Source: Eledone cirrhosa (lineage: Eukaryota; Mollusca; Cephalopoda; Octopoda; Eledonidae). Taken from it: a DNA stretch of 64,000 nucleotides. Position numbers and translations under genes: made by a program. Location: positions 29,744,949 through 29,808,948 of the forward strand of contig OZ024744.1 of assembly GCA_964016885.1 (NCBI GenBank). The letters are read 5' to 3'. The notes beneath the pieces are model-generated. The model searched no databases. It was not told the origin of the DNA and worked only from the letters and a program-made list of their open reading frames with translations. Positions 13,831 through 27,769 of the stretch are shown here, one piece after another (the first letter of the stretch is position 1; each line of letters opens with the position of its first letter).

Positions 13831-16032
13831 GACCACAAACCTAGGTACTGTTTCCTGTTACATAGAGAAGACCACAAACCTAGGTACTGCTACCTGTTAC
13901 ACAGAGAAGACCACAAACCTAGGTACTGCTACCTGTTACACAGAGAAGACCACAAACAGAGGTACTGTTACCTGTTACACAGAGAAGACCACAAGCCTAG
14001 TTACTGTTACCTGTTAGATAGAGAAGACCACAAACCTAGGTACTGTTACCTGTTAGATAGAGAAGACCACATACCTAGGTACTGTTACCTGTTACACAGA
14101 GAAGACCACAAACCTAGATACTGTTACCTGTTACACAGAGAAGATCACAAACCTAGATACTGTTACCTGTTAGATGAGATCACAAACCAAGGTAGAGTTA
14201 CCTGTTACACAGAGAAGACCACAAACCTAGGTACTGTTACCTGTTATACAGAGAAGACCACAAACCTTTGTACTGTTACCTGTTAGATAGAGAAGACCAC
14301 ACACCTAGGTACTGTTACATGTTACACAGAGAAGACTACAAACCTAGGTACTGTTACCTGTTAGACAAAGGACACCACAAACTTAGGTACTGTTACCTGT
14401 TACACAGAGAAGACCACAAATCTAGGTACTGTTACCTGTTAAACAGAGAAGACTACAAACCTAGGTACTGTTACCTGTTACACAGAGTAGACCACAAACA
14501 TAGGTACTGTTACCTGTTAGATAGAGAAGACCACAAACCTAGGTACAGTTACCTGTTAGATAGAGAAGACCACAAACCTAGGTACTGTTACCTGTTATAA
14601 AGAGAAGACTACAAACCCAGGTACTGTTACCTGTTACACAGAGTAGACCACGAAGCTAGGTACTGTTACCTGTTACACAGACAAGACCACAAACCTAGGT
14701 ACTGTTACCTGTTACACAGAGAAGATCACAAACCTAGATACTGTTACCTGTTAGATGAGATCACAAACCAAGGTAGAGTTACCTGTTACACAGAGAAGAC
14801 CACAAACCTAGGTACTGTTACCTGTTACACAGAGAAGACCACAAACCTAGGTACTGTTACCTGTTATACAGAGAAGACCACAAACCTTTGTACTGTTACC
14901 TGTTATACAGAGAAGACCACAAACCTAGGTACTGCTACCTGTTAGATAGAGAAGACTACATACCTAGGTACTGTTACATGTTCCACAGAGAAGACCACAA
15001 ACCTAGGTACTGTTACCTGTTACACAGAGAAGACCACAAACCTAGGTACTGTTACCTGTTAGATGAAGAAGACAACAAACCTAGGTACTGTTACCTGTTA
15101 CACAGAGAAGACTACAAACCTAGGTACTATTACCTGTTACACAGAGTAGACCACAAACCGAGGTACTGTTACCTGTTAGATAGAGAAGACCACAAACCTA
15201 GGTACAGTTACCTGTTAGATAGAGAAGACCACAAACCTAGGTACTGTTACCTGTTATACAGAGAAGACTACAAACCTAGGTACTGTTACCTGTTACACAG
15301 AGTAGACCATGAATCTAGGTACTGTTACCTGTTAGACAGACAAGACAACAAACCTAGGTACTGTTACCTGTTACACAGAGTAGACCACAAACCTAGGTAC
15401 TGTTACCTGTTACACAGACAAGACCACAAACCTAGGTACTGTTACCTGTTACACAGAGAATACCACAAACCTATGTACTGTTACCTGTTACACAGAGAAG
15501 ACCACAAACCTAGGTACTGTTACCTGTTACACAGAGAAGAGTACAAACCTAGGTACTGTTACCTGTTACAAAGAGAAGACCACAAACCTAGGTACTGTTA
15601 CCTGTTACACAGAGAAGACCAGAAACTTAGGTGCTGCTACCTGTTACACAGAGTAGACCACAAACCTATGAACTGTTACCTGTTATACAGAGAAGACCAC
15701 ACTCCTAGCTACTGTTACCTGTTATACACAGAAGAACACAAATCTAAGAAGTGTTACCTGTTAGATAGAGAAGAGCGCAAACCTAGGTACTGTTACCTGT
15801 TACACAGACAAGACCACAAACATAGGTACTGCTACCTGTTACACAGAAAATACCACAAACCTAGGTACTGTTACCTGTTACACAGAGAATACCACAAGCC
15901 AAGGTACTGTTACCTGTTACACAGAGAATACCACAAACCTAGGTACTGCTACCTGTTACACAGAAAAGATCTCAAACCTAGGTACTGCTAACTGTTACAC
16001 AGAGAAGACCACAAACCTAGGTACTGTTACCT
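13831..16032 (+). repeat. Return to repeat A followed by repeat-B-like 5' part
   Basis: After the second 2,847-bp copy the sequence resumes repeat A. Markers at 14268 and 14888 correspond to 7061 and 7681 at an offset of 7,207 bp. Identity to that earlier stretch continues to about 16032, where a GGATAGAG monomer appears and the match stops. This is the right edge of the well-ordered part of the left array. Confidence 0.8.
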
Positions 16033-19000
16033 GTTGGATAGAGAAGACCACAAACCTAGGTACTGTTACCTTTTATACTGAGAAGACCACAAACCAAGGT
16101 ACTGCTACCTGTTACACAGAGAAGACCACAAACCTACGTACTGTTACCTGTTGGATAGAGAAGACCACAAACCTAGGTACTGTTACCTGTTACACAGAAA
16201 AGACCACAAACCTAGGTACTGTTACCTGTTACACAGAAAAGACCACAAACCTAGGTACTGTTACCTGTTACACAGAAAAGACCACAAACCTAGGTACTGT
16301 TACCTGTTACACAGAAAAGACCACAAACCTAGGTACTGTTACCTGTTACACAGAAAAGACCACAAACCTAGGTACTGTTACCTGTTACACAGAAAAGACC
16401 ACAAACCTAGGTACTGTTACCTGTTACACAGAAAAGACCACAAACCTAGGTACTGTTACCTGTTACACAGAGAAGACCACAAACATAGGTACTGCTACCT
16501 GTTACACAGAGAAGACTACAAACATAGGTACTGTTACCTGTTACACAGAGAAGTCTACAAACCTAGGTACTGTTACCTGTTACACAGCGAAGGCCACAAA
16601 CCTAGGTAGTGTTACCTGTTACACAGAGAAGAGCACAAACCTAGGTACTGTTACCTGTTACAGAGTCTAGACCACAAACCTAGGTACTGCTACCTGTTAG
16701 AGAGAGAACACCACAAACCTAGCTACTGCTACCTGTTAGATAGAGAAGACCACAAACCTAGGTACTGTTACCTGTTACACAGAGAAGACCACTAACCTAG
16801 GTACTGTTACCTGTTACACAGACAAGACCACATACCTAAGTACTGCTACCTGTAAGATAGAAAAGACTACAAACCTAGTTACTGTTACCTTATAGATAGA
16901 GAAGACCACAAACCTAGGTACCGTTACCTGTTAGATAGAGAAGTCCACAAACCTAGGTACTGTTACCTGTTACACAGAGAAGACCACAATCCTAGGTACT
17001 GTTACCTGTTAGATGAAGGAGACCACAAACCTAAGTACTGTTAACTGTTACACAGAGATGACCACAAACCTAGATACTGTTACCTGTTACACAGAGAAGA
17101 CCACAAATCTAGGTACTGCTACCTGTTAGATAGAAAAGACCACAAAACTAGGTACTGTTACCTGTTACACAGAGAAGACCACAAACCGAGGTACTGTTAC
17201 CTGTTAGATAGAGCAGATTACAAACCTAGGTACTGTTACCTCTTACACAGAGAAGACCACAAACCTAGGTACTGTTACCTTTTACACAGAGAAGACCACA
17301 AACCTAGGTACTGTTACCTGTTATACACAGAAGAACACTAATCTAAAAACTGTTACCTGTTAGATAGAGAAGACCACAAACCAGGTACTGTTACCTGTTA
17401 GATAGAGAAGACCACAAACCGAATTACTGTTACCTGTTACACCGAGAAGAACACAAACCTAGGTACTGTTACCTGTTAGATAAAGACCGCAAACCTAGGT
17501 ACTGTTACATGTTAGATAGAGTAGACCACAAACCTAGGTACTGTTACCTGTTACACAGAGAAGACCACAAACCTAGGTACTGTTACCTGTTAGATGAAGA
17601 AGACCACAAACCTAGGTACTGTTACCTGTTATACACAGATGAACACAAATTTTAAATCTGTTACCTGTTAGATTGAAAAGACCACAAACCGAGGTACTGT
17701 TACCTGTTAGATAGAGAAGACCACAAACCTAGGTACTGTTACCTGTTATACACAGATGAACACAAATTTTAAATCTGTTACCTGTTAGATAGAAAAGACC
17801 ACAAACCGAGGTACTGTTACCTGTTAGATAGAGAAGACCACAAACCTAGGTACTGTTACCTGTTACACAGAGAAGACCACAAACCTAGGTACTGTTACCT
17901 GTTACACAGAGAAGACCACAACCCTAGGTACTGCTACCTGTTAGACAGAGAAGACCACAAACCTAGGTACTGTTACCTGTTACACAGAGCAGACCACAAA
18001 CCTAGGTACTGTTACCTGTTAGATAGAGAAGACCACAAACCTAGGTACTGTTACCTGTTACACACACAAGACCACATACCTAAGTACTGCTACCTGTTAC
18101 ACAGAGAGGACTACAAGCCTAGGTACTGTTACCTGTTACACAGAGAAGACCACAAACCTAGGTACTGTTACCTGTTACTCAGAGAAGCCCACAAACTTAG
18201 GTACTGTTACCTGTTACACAGAGAAGACTACAAACCTAGTTACTGTTACCTGTTGGATAGAGAAGACCACAAACCTAGGTACTGTTACCTGTTACACAGA
18301 GAAGACCACAAACCTAGGTACTGTTACCTGTTAGATAGAGAAGACCACAAACCTAGGTACTGTTACCTGTTAGACGAAGAAGACCACAAACCTAGGTACT
18401 GTTACCTGTTACACAGAGAAGACCACAAATCTAGGTACTGTTATCTGTTACACAGACAAGACCACAAACCTAGGTACTGTTACCTGTTACACAGAGAAGA
18501 CCACAAACCTAGGCACTGTTACCTGTTACACAGAGAAGACCACAAACCTAGGTACTGTTACCTGTTAGATAGAGAAGACCACAAACCTAGGTACTGCTAC
18601 CTGTTACTCAGAGAAGACCACAAACCTAGGTACTGTTACCTGTTACACAGAAAAGACCCCAAACCTAGGTACTGATACCTGTTACACAGAGAAGATTACA
18701 AACCTAGGTACTGTTACCTGTTACACAGAGAAGTCTACAAACCTAGGTACTGTTACCAGTTACACAGAAAAGACCACAAACCTATGTACTGCTACCTGTT
18801 AGACAGAGAAGACCACAAACCTAGGTACTGTTACCTGTTAGATGAGATCACAAACCTAGGTACAGTTACATGTTAGACAGAGAAGTCCACGAACCTAGGT
18901 ACTGTTACCTGTTAGATGGAGATACCACACCCATAGCTATTTTTACCTGTTAGATAGAGAAGACTACAAACATTGCTACTGTTACCTGTTACACACGGAA

Positions 19001-21540
19001 GACCACAAGCCGAGGTAGTGTTACCTGTTACACAGAGAAGACCACAAACCTAGGTACTGTTACCTGTTACACAGAGCAGACACAAACCTAGGTACTGTTA
19101 CCTGTTACTCAGAGAAGCCCACAAACTTAGGTACTGTTACCTGTTACACAGAAAAGACCACAAACCTAGGTACTGTTACCTGTTAAATAGAGAAGACTAC
19201 AAACCTAGGTTCTATTACCTGTTAGATAGAGAAGACTACAAACATAGGTACTGTTACCTGTTAGATAGAGAAGACCTCAAGCCTAGGTACTGTTACCTGT
19301 TACACAGAGAAGACCAGAAACCTAGGGAGGGTTACCTGTTAGACAGAGAAGACCACAAATCTAGGTACTGTTACCTGTTACACAGAGAAGACTACAAAAC
19401 TAGTTACTGTTACGTGTTAGATAGAAAGGACCACAAACCTAGGTACTGCTACTTGTTACACGGGGAAGACTTCAATCATAGGTACTGTTACCTGTTACAC
19501 AGAGAAGACCACAAACCTAGGTACTGTTAGCTGTTAGACAGAGAAGACTACAAAACAAGGTACTGTTACCTGTTTGATAGAGAAGACTACAAACCTAGGT
19601 ACTGTTACCTTTTAGATAGAGAAGATCACAAACCTAGGTACTGTTACCTGTTAGATAGAGAAGACCACAAACCTAAGTACAGTTACCTGTCAGATAGAGA
19701 AGACCACAAACATAGGTACTGTTACCTGTGAAACAGAGAAGATCACAAACCTAGATACTGTTACCTGTTAGATAGAGAAGACCACAAACCTAGCTACTGT
19801 TACCTGTTAGATAGAGAAGACCACAAACCTAGGTACTGTTACCTGTTACACAGAGAAGACCACAACCCTAGTTACTGTTACTTGTTACACAATGAAGATC
19901 ACAAACCTAGGTACTGCTACCTGTTAGATAGAGAAGACCACAAACATCGTTACTGTTACCTCTTACACAGAGAAGACCACAAACCTAGGTAATGTTACCT
20001 GTTTCACAGAGAAGATTACAAACCTAGGTAATGTTACCTGTTTCACAGAGAAGATTACAAACCCAGATTACAAACCTGTTAGATAGGGAAGACTACATAC
20101 CTAGGTACTGTTACCTGTTACACAGAAAATACCACAAACCTAGGTACTGTTACCTGTTACACAGAGAAGACCACAAACCTAGATACAGTTACCTGTTACA
20201 CAGAGTAGACCACAAACATCGCTACTGACACCTGTTATACAGAGTAGACCACAAACATCGATACTGTTACCTGTTACACAGAGAAAACTACAAACCTAGG
20301 TACTCTTACATGTTAGATAGAGAAGACTACAAACCTAGGTACTGTTACCTGTTAGATAGAGAAGACTACAAACCTAGGTATTGTTACCTGTTAGATAGAG
20401 AAGACTACAAACCTAGGTACTGTTACCTGTTACACAGAGAAGACCAAAAACCTAGGTACTGTTACCTGTTACACAGAGAAGACCACAAAACCAGGTACTG
20501 TTACCTGTTACACACAGTAGACCAAAAACCTAGGTACTGTTACCTGTTACACAGAGAAGACCACAAATCTAGGTACTGCTACCTGTTATAGAGAGAAGAC
20601 AACAAACCTAGGAAATGTTAGCTGTTACACAGAGAGGACCAAAAACCTAGGTACTGTCACCTGTTACACAAAGAAGACCAAAAACCTAAGTACTGTTACC
20701 TGTTACATAGAGGAGACCAAAAACCTAGGCACTGTTACCTGTTACACAGAGAAGACCACAAACCTAGGTACTGCTACCTGTTATAAATGGAAGACCACAG
20801 AAATAGGAAATGTTACCTGTTACACAGAGAAGACCAAAAACCTAGGTTCTGTTACCTGTTACACAGAGAAGACCACAACCTAGGTACTGTTACCTGTTAC
20901 ACAGAGAAGATCGCAAACCTAGGTACTGCTACATGTTACACAGAGAAGTCCACAAACCTAGGTACTGTTACCTGTGAGACAGAGAAGATCACAAACCTAG
21001 ATACTGTTACCTGTTAGATAGAGAAGACCACAAACCTAGCTACTGTTACCTGTTACACAGAGAAGACCACAACCCCAGGTACTGTTACTTGTTACACTGA
21101 GAAGATCACAAACCTAGATACTGTTACCTGTCAAACAGAGAAGATCACAAACCTAGGTACTGCTACCTGTTAGATAGAGAAGACCACAAACATCGTTACT
21201 GTTACCTGTTACACAGAGAAGACCACAAACCTAGGTACTGTTACCTGTTAGATAGAGAAGACAGCAAACATCGGTACTGTTACCTGTTAGATAGAGGAGA
21301 CTACATACCTAGGTACTGTTAACTGTTACACAGAGTAGACCACAAACTTAGGTACTGTTACCTGTTACACAGTAAATACCACAAACCTAGATACTGTTAC
21401 CTGTTTCACAGAGAATATCACAAACCTAGGTACTGTTTCCTGTTACACAGAGAAGACCACAAACCTAGATACAATTACCTGTTACACAGAGTAGACCACA
21501 AACATCGCTACTGACACCTGTTATACAGAGAATACCACAA
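16033..21540 (+). repeat. Diverged, poorly ordered 39-bp monomers
   Basis: Monomers here are still recognisable and in the same orientation but carry more substitutions, stops and small indels, and I see no long constant period. Examples are TTTTAAATCTG monomers at 17650 and 17767, a short duplication of 'gatgaacacaaatttt', and monomers with CCAAAAACC around 20450-20850. Long open frames are rare, as expected for older, unhomogenised satellite. The stretch separates the two ordered domains of the array. Confidence 0.8.
16187..16460 (+). repeat. Run of identical 39-bp monomers (AGAAAAGACC variant)
   Basis: Seven to eight consecutive monomers carry CACAGAAAAGACCAC instead of CACAGAGAAGACCAC and are otherwise identical. 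In frame they read HRKDHKP instead of HREDHKP. This is the cleanest single-monomer expansion in the window and implies a very recent local amplification of one monomer. Confidence 0.9.
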
Positions 21541-21967
21541 ACCTATGTACTCTTACATGTTAGATAGAGAAGACCACATACCTAGGTACTGTTACCTGTT
21601 AGATAGAGAAGACTACAAACCTAGGTACTGTTACCTGTTACACAGAGAAGACCACAAACCTAGGTACTGTTACCTGTTACACAGAGAAGACAACAAACCT
21701 CGGTACTGTTACCTGTTACACAGAGAAGACCACAAACCTAGGTACTGTTACCTGTTAGATAGAGAAGATCACATACCTAGGTACTGCTAGCTGTTACACA
21801 GAGAAGACCACAAACCTAGGTACTGTTACCTGTTAGATAGAGAAGACCACAATTTTAGGTACTGTTTCCTGTTACACATAGAAGACCACAAACCTAGTTA
21901 CTGCTACCTGTTACACAGAGAAGACCACAAACATATGTACTGTTACCAGTTACACAGAGATGACCAC

Positions 21968-24640
21968 AAACCTAGGTACTGTTACCTGTTACACAGAGAA
22001 GACCACAAACCTAGGTACTGTTACCTGTTAGATAGAGAAGACCACAAACCTAGGTACTGTTACCTGTTACACAGAGAAGACGACAAACCTAGAGACATTT
22101 ACCTGTTACAAAGAGTAGACCACAAACGTAGGTACTGTTACCTGTTACACAGTGAAGATGACAAACCGAGGTACTGTTACCTGTTACACAGAGAAGATCG
22201 CAAACCTAGGTACTGCTACCTGTTACACAGAGAAGATCGCAAACCTAGGTACTGTTACCTGTTACAGAGAGAATACCACAAACATAGGAACTGTTACCTG
22301 TTATACAGAGTAGACCACAAACATCGCTACTGTTACCTGTTACACACAGAAAACCACAAACCTAGGCACTGTTACATGTTAGATAGAGAAGACTACAAAC
22401 CTAGGTACTGTTACCTGTTACACAGAGAAGACCACAAACCTAGGTACTGTTACCTGTTTCACAGAAAAGACCACAAACCTAGGTACTGTTACCTGTTAGA
22501 TAGTGAAGACCACAAACCTAGGTACTGTTACCTGTTACACAGTGAAGACAACAACCCTAGGTACTGCTACCTGTTACACAGAGAAGTCCACGTACGTAGG
22601 TACTGTTACCTGTTACACAGAGAAGATCACAAAACTAGATTCTGTTACCTGTTACACAGAGAATACCACAAACCTAGGTACTGTTACCTGTTTCACAGAG
22701 AAGATCACAAACCTAGCTACTGTTTCCTGTTACACAGAGAAGACCACAAACCTAGGTACTGTTACCTGTTTCACAGAGAAGATCACAAACGTAGGTACTG
22801 CTACCTGTTATACAGAGAAGACCACAAACCTACGTACTGTTATCTGTTCGATAGAGAAGACTACACACATCGCTACTATTACCTGTTACACAGAGAAGAC
22901 CATACACCTAGGTACTGTTACCTGTTACTCAGAGAAGACCACAAACCTATGTAATGTTACCTGTTACACAGAGAAGATCACAAACCAAGGTACTGTTACC
23001 TTTTACACAGAGAAGACCACAAACCTAGGTACTATTACCTGTTACACAGAAAAGACCACAAACCTAGGTACTGCTACCTGTTAGATAGAGAAGACTACAA
23101 ACCTAGGTACTGCTACCTGTTACACAGAGAAGACCACAAACCTAGGTACTGTTACCTGTTACACAGAGAAGACCGCAAACCTAGGTACTGTTACGTGTTA
23201 CACAGAGAAGACCATAACCGTAGGTACTGTTACCTGTTACACAGAGAAGGTCACAAATCTAGGTACTGTTACCTGTTACACAGAGAAGACCACAAACCTA
23301 GGTACTGTTACCTGTTACACAGAGAAGACCACAAACCTAGGTACTGTTACCTGTTAGATAGAGAAGACCACAAACCTAGGTACTGTTACCTGTTACACAG
23401 AGAAGACGACAAACCTAGAGACATTTACCTGTTACAAAGAGTAGACCACAAACGTAGGTACTGTTACCTGTTACACAGTGAAGATGACAAACCGAGGTAC
23501 TGTTACCTGTTACACAGAGAAGATCGCAAACCTAGGTACTGCTACCTGTTACACAGAGAAGATCGCAAACCTAGGTACTGTTACCTGTTACAGAGAGAAT
23601 ACCACAAACATAGGAACTGTTACCTGTTATACAGAGTAGACCACAAACATCGCTACTGTTACCTGTTACACACAGAAAACCACAAACCTAGGCACTGTTA
23701 CATGTTAGATAGAGAAGACTACAAACCTAGGTACTGTTACCTGTTACACAGAGAAGACCACAAACCTAGGTACTGTTACCTGTTTCACAGAAAAGACCAC
23801 AAACCTAGGTACTGTTACCTGTTAGATAGTGAAGACCACAAACCTAGGTACTGTTACCTGTTACACAGTGAAGACAACAACCCTAGGTACTGCTACCTGT
23901 TACACAGAGAAGTCCACGTACGTAGGTACTGTTACCTGTTACACAGAGAAGATCACAAAACTAGATTCTGTTACCTGTTACACAGAGAATACCACAAACC
24001 TAGGTACTGTTACCTGTTTCACAGAGAAGATCACAAACCTAGCTACTGTTTCCTGTTACACAGAGAAGACCACAAACCTAGGTACTGTTACCTGTTTCAC
24101 AGAGAAGATCACAAACGTAGGTACTGCTACCTGTTATACAGAGAAGACCACAAACCTACGTACTGTTATCTGTTCGATAGAGAAGACTACACACATCGCT
24201 ACTATTACCTGTTACACAGAGAAGACCATACACCTAGGTACTGTTACCTGTTACTCAGAGAAGACCACAAACCTATGTAATGTTACCTGTTACACAGAGA
24301 AGATCACAAACCAAGGTACTGTTACCTTTTACACAGAGAAGACCACAAACCTAGGTACTATTACCTGTTACACAGAAAAGACCACAAACCTAGGTACTGC
24401 TACCTGTTAGATAGAGAAGACTACAAACCTAGGTACTGCTACCTGTTACACAGAGAAGACCACAAACCTAGGTACTGTTACCTGTTACACAGAGAAGACC
24501 GCAAACCTAGGTACTGTTACGTGTTACACAGAGAAGACCATAACCGTAGGTACTGTTACCTGTTACACAGAGAAGGTCACAAATCTAGGTACTGTTACCT
24601 GTTACACAGAGAAGACCACAAACCTAGGTACTGTTACCTG
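21968..24640 (+). repeat. Tandem duplication of a 34-monomer (1,326-bp) block
   Basis: Unusual monomers recur at 1,326 bp (34 x 39): CTAGAGACATTTACC at about 22092 and 23418, GTCCACGTACGTAGG at about 22586 and 23912, GACTACACACATCGC at about 22858 and 24184, and GACCATAACCGTAGG at about 23208 and 24534. The two copies look identical across almost the whole block. Both carry overlapping open frames of the RYCYLL and NLGTVT types. Confidence 0.9.
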
Positions 24641-24959
24641 TTAGATAGATAAGACTACAAACCTAGGTAATGTTACCTGTTAGATATAGAACACCACAAA
24701 CCTAGGTACTGTTACCTGTTAGATAGAGAATACCACAAACCTACGCACTGTTACCTGTTAGATAGAGAAGGCCGCATACCTAGGTACTGCTACCTGTTAG
24801 ATAGAAAAGACCACAAACGTAGGTAATGCTACCTGTTACACAGATAAGATCACAAACGTAGGTACTGTTACCTGTTACACAGAGAAGACTACAAATCTAG
24901 GTACTGTTACCTGTTTCACAGAGAAGACCACAAACCTAGGTACTGTTACCTGTTACACA

Positions 24960-27260
24960 GAGAAGACCACAAACCTAGGTACTGTTACCTGTTAGATAGA
25001 GAAGACTACAAATCTAGGTACTGTTACCTGTTAGATAGAGAAGACTACAAACCTAGGTACCGTTACCTGTTACACAGAGAAGACCACAAACCTAGGTACT
25101 GTTACCTGTTAGATAGAGAAGACTACAAACCTAGGTACTGTTACCTGTTACACAGAGAAGACCACTAACCTAGGTACTGTTACCTGTTACACAGAGAAGA
25201 CCACAAACCTAGGTACTGTTACCTGTTAGATTGAGATGACTACAAACCTAGGTACTGTTACCTGTTACACAGAGAAGACCACATACCTAGGTACTGTTAC
25301 CTGTTAGATAGAGAAGACCACAAACCTAGGTACTGTTACCTGTTACACAGAGAAGACCACAAACCTAGGTACTGTTACCTGTTAGATAGAGAAGACTACA
25401 AACCTAGGTACTGTTACCTGTTAGATAGAGAAGACTACAAACCTAGCTACAGTCACCTGTTACACAGAGAAGACCACAAACCTAGGTACTGTTACCTGTT
25501 AGATAGAGAAGACTACAAACCTAGGTACTGTTACCTGTTACACAGAGAAGACCACAAACCTAGGTACTGTTACCTGTTAGATAGAGAAGACTACAAACCT
25601 AGGTACTGTTACCTGTTAGATAGAGAAGACCACAAACCTAGGTACTGTTACCTGTTACACAGAGAAGACCACAAACCTAGGTACTGTTACCTGTTAGATA
25701 GAGAAGACAACAAACCTAGGTACTGTTACCTGTTACACAGAGAAGTCCACAAACCTAGGTACTGTTACCTGTTAGATAGAGAAGACTACAAACCTAGGTA
25801 CTGTTACCTGTTAGATAGAGAAGACCACAAACCTATGTACTGTTACCTGTTACACAGAGAAGCCCACAAACCTAGGTACTGTTACCTGTTACACAGAGAA
25901 GACCGCAAACCTAGGTACTGTTACCTGTTAGATAGAGAAGACTACAAACCTAGGTACTGTTACCTGTTACACAGAGAAGACCACAAACCTAGGTACTGTT
26001 ACCTGTTACACAGAGAAGACCACAAACCTAGGTACTTTTACCTGTTACACAGAGAGGACCACAAACCTAGGTACTGTTACTTGTTAGATAGAGAAGACCA
26101 CAAACCTAGGTACTGTTACCTGTTAGATAGAGAAGACTACAAACCTAGGTACTGTTACCTGTTACACAGAGAAGACCACAAACCTAGGTACTGTTACCTG
26201 TTACACAGAGAAGACCACAAACCTAGGTACTGTTACCTGTTACACAGAGAGGACCACAAACCTAGGTACTGTTACCTGTTAGATAGAGAAGACCACAAAT
26301 CTAGGTACTGTTACCTGTTACACAGAGAAGACCACAAACCTAGGTACTGTTACCTGTTAGATAGAGAAGACTACAAACCTAGGTACTGTTACCTGTTACA
26401 CAGAGAAGACCACAAACCTAGGTACTGTTACCTGTTACACAGAGAAGACCACATACCTAGGTACTGTTACCTGTTAGATAGAGAAGACTACAAACCTAGG
26501 TACTGTTACCTGTTACACAGAGAAGACCACAAACCTAGATACTGTTACCTGTTACACAAAGAAGACCACAAACCTAGGTACTGTTACCTGTTAGATAGAG
26601 AAGACCACAAACCTAGGTACTGTTACCTGTTACACAGAGAAGACCACAAACCTAGGTACTGTTACCTGTTAGATAGAGAAGACTACAAACCTAGGTACTG
26701 TTACCTGTTACACAGAGAAGACCACAAACCTAGGTACTGTTACCTGTTAGATAGAGAAGACCACAAACCTAGGTACTGTTACCTGTTACACAGAGAAGAC
26801 CACAAACCTAGGTACTGTTACCTGTTAGATAGAGAAGACTACAAACCTAGGTACTGTTACCTGTTACACAGAGAAGACCACAAACCTAGGTACTGTTACC
26901 TGTTAGATAGAGAAGACCACAAACCTAGGTACTGTTACGTGTTACACAGAGAAGACCACAAACCTAGGTACTGTTACCTGTTAGATAGAGAAGACTACAA
27001 ACCTAGGTACTGTTACCTGTTACACAGAGAAGACCACAAACCTAGGTACTGTTACCTGTTACACAGAGAAGACCACATACCTAGGTACTGTTACCTGTTA
27101 GATAGAGAGGACCACGAACCTAGGTACTGTTACCTGTTAGATAGAGAAGACCACAAACCTAGGTACTGTTACCTGTTAGATAGAGAAGACCACATACCTA
27201 GGTACTGTTACCTGTTAGATAGAGAAGACCACAAACCTAGGTACTGTTACCTGTTAGACA
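24960..27260 (+). repeat. 78-bp dimer zone, alternating monomer classes
   Basis: Here CACAGAGAAGACCAC monomers alternate with GATAGAGAAGACTAC monomers, giving a 78-bp dimeric period over many repeats (in frame, HREDHKP alternating with DREDYKP). The same dimer pattern is seen in the duplicated segment at about 33.9-36.2 kb. Variation among units is very low, which gives the long open frame at 25835-27763. Confidence 0.8.
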
Positions 27261-27769
27261 GAGAAGACTACAAACCTAGGTACTGTTACCTTTTACACAG
27301 AGAAGACCACAAACATAGGAAATGTTACCTGTTACACAGAGAAGACCCAAATTCAAGGTACTGTTACCTGTTACACAGAGAAGACCACAAACCTAGGTAC
27401 TGCTACCTGTTAGATAGAGAAGACCACAAACGTAGGTACTGTTACCTGTTACACAGAGAAGACCACAAACCTAGGTTCTGTTACCTGTTAGATAGAGAAG
27501 ACCACAAACCTAGTTACTGCTACCTGTTAGATAGAGAAGACCACAAACCTAGGTACTGTTACCTGTTACACAGAGAAGACCACAAACTTCGCTACTGTTT
27601 CCTGTTACACAGAGAAGACCACAAACCTAGGTACTGTTACCTGTTATACAGAGAAGACCACAAACCTAGTTACTGCTACCTGTTACACAGAGAAGACCAC
27701 AAACCTAGGTACAGTTACCTGTTAATAGAGAAGACCACAAACCTAGGTACTGTTACCTGTTAGATAGAG

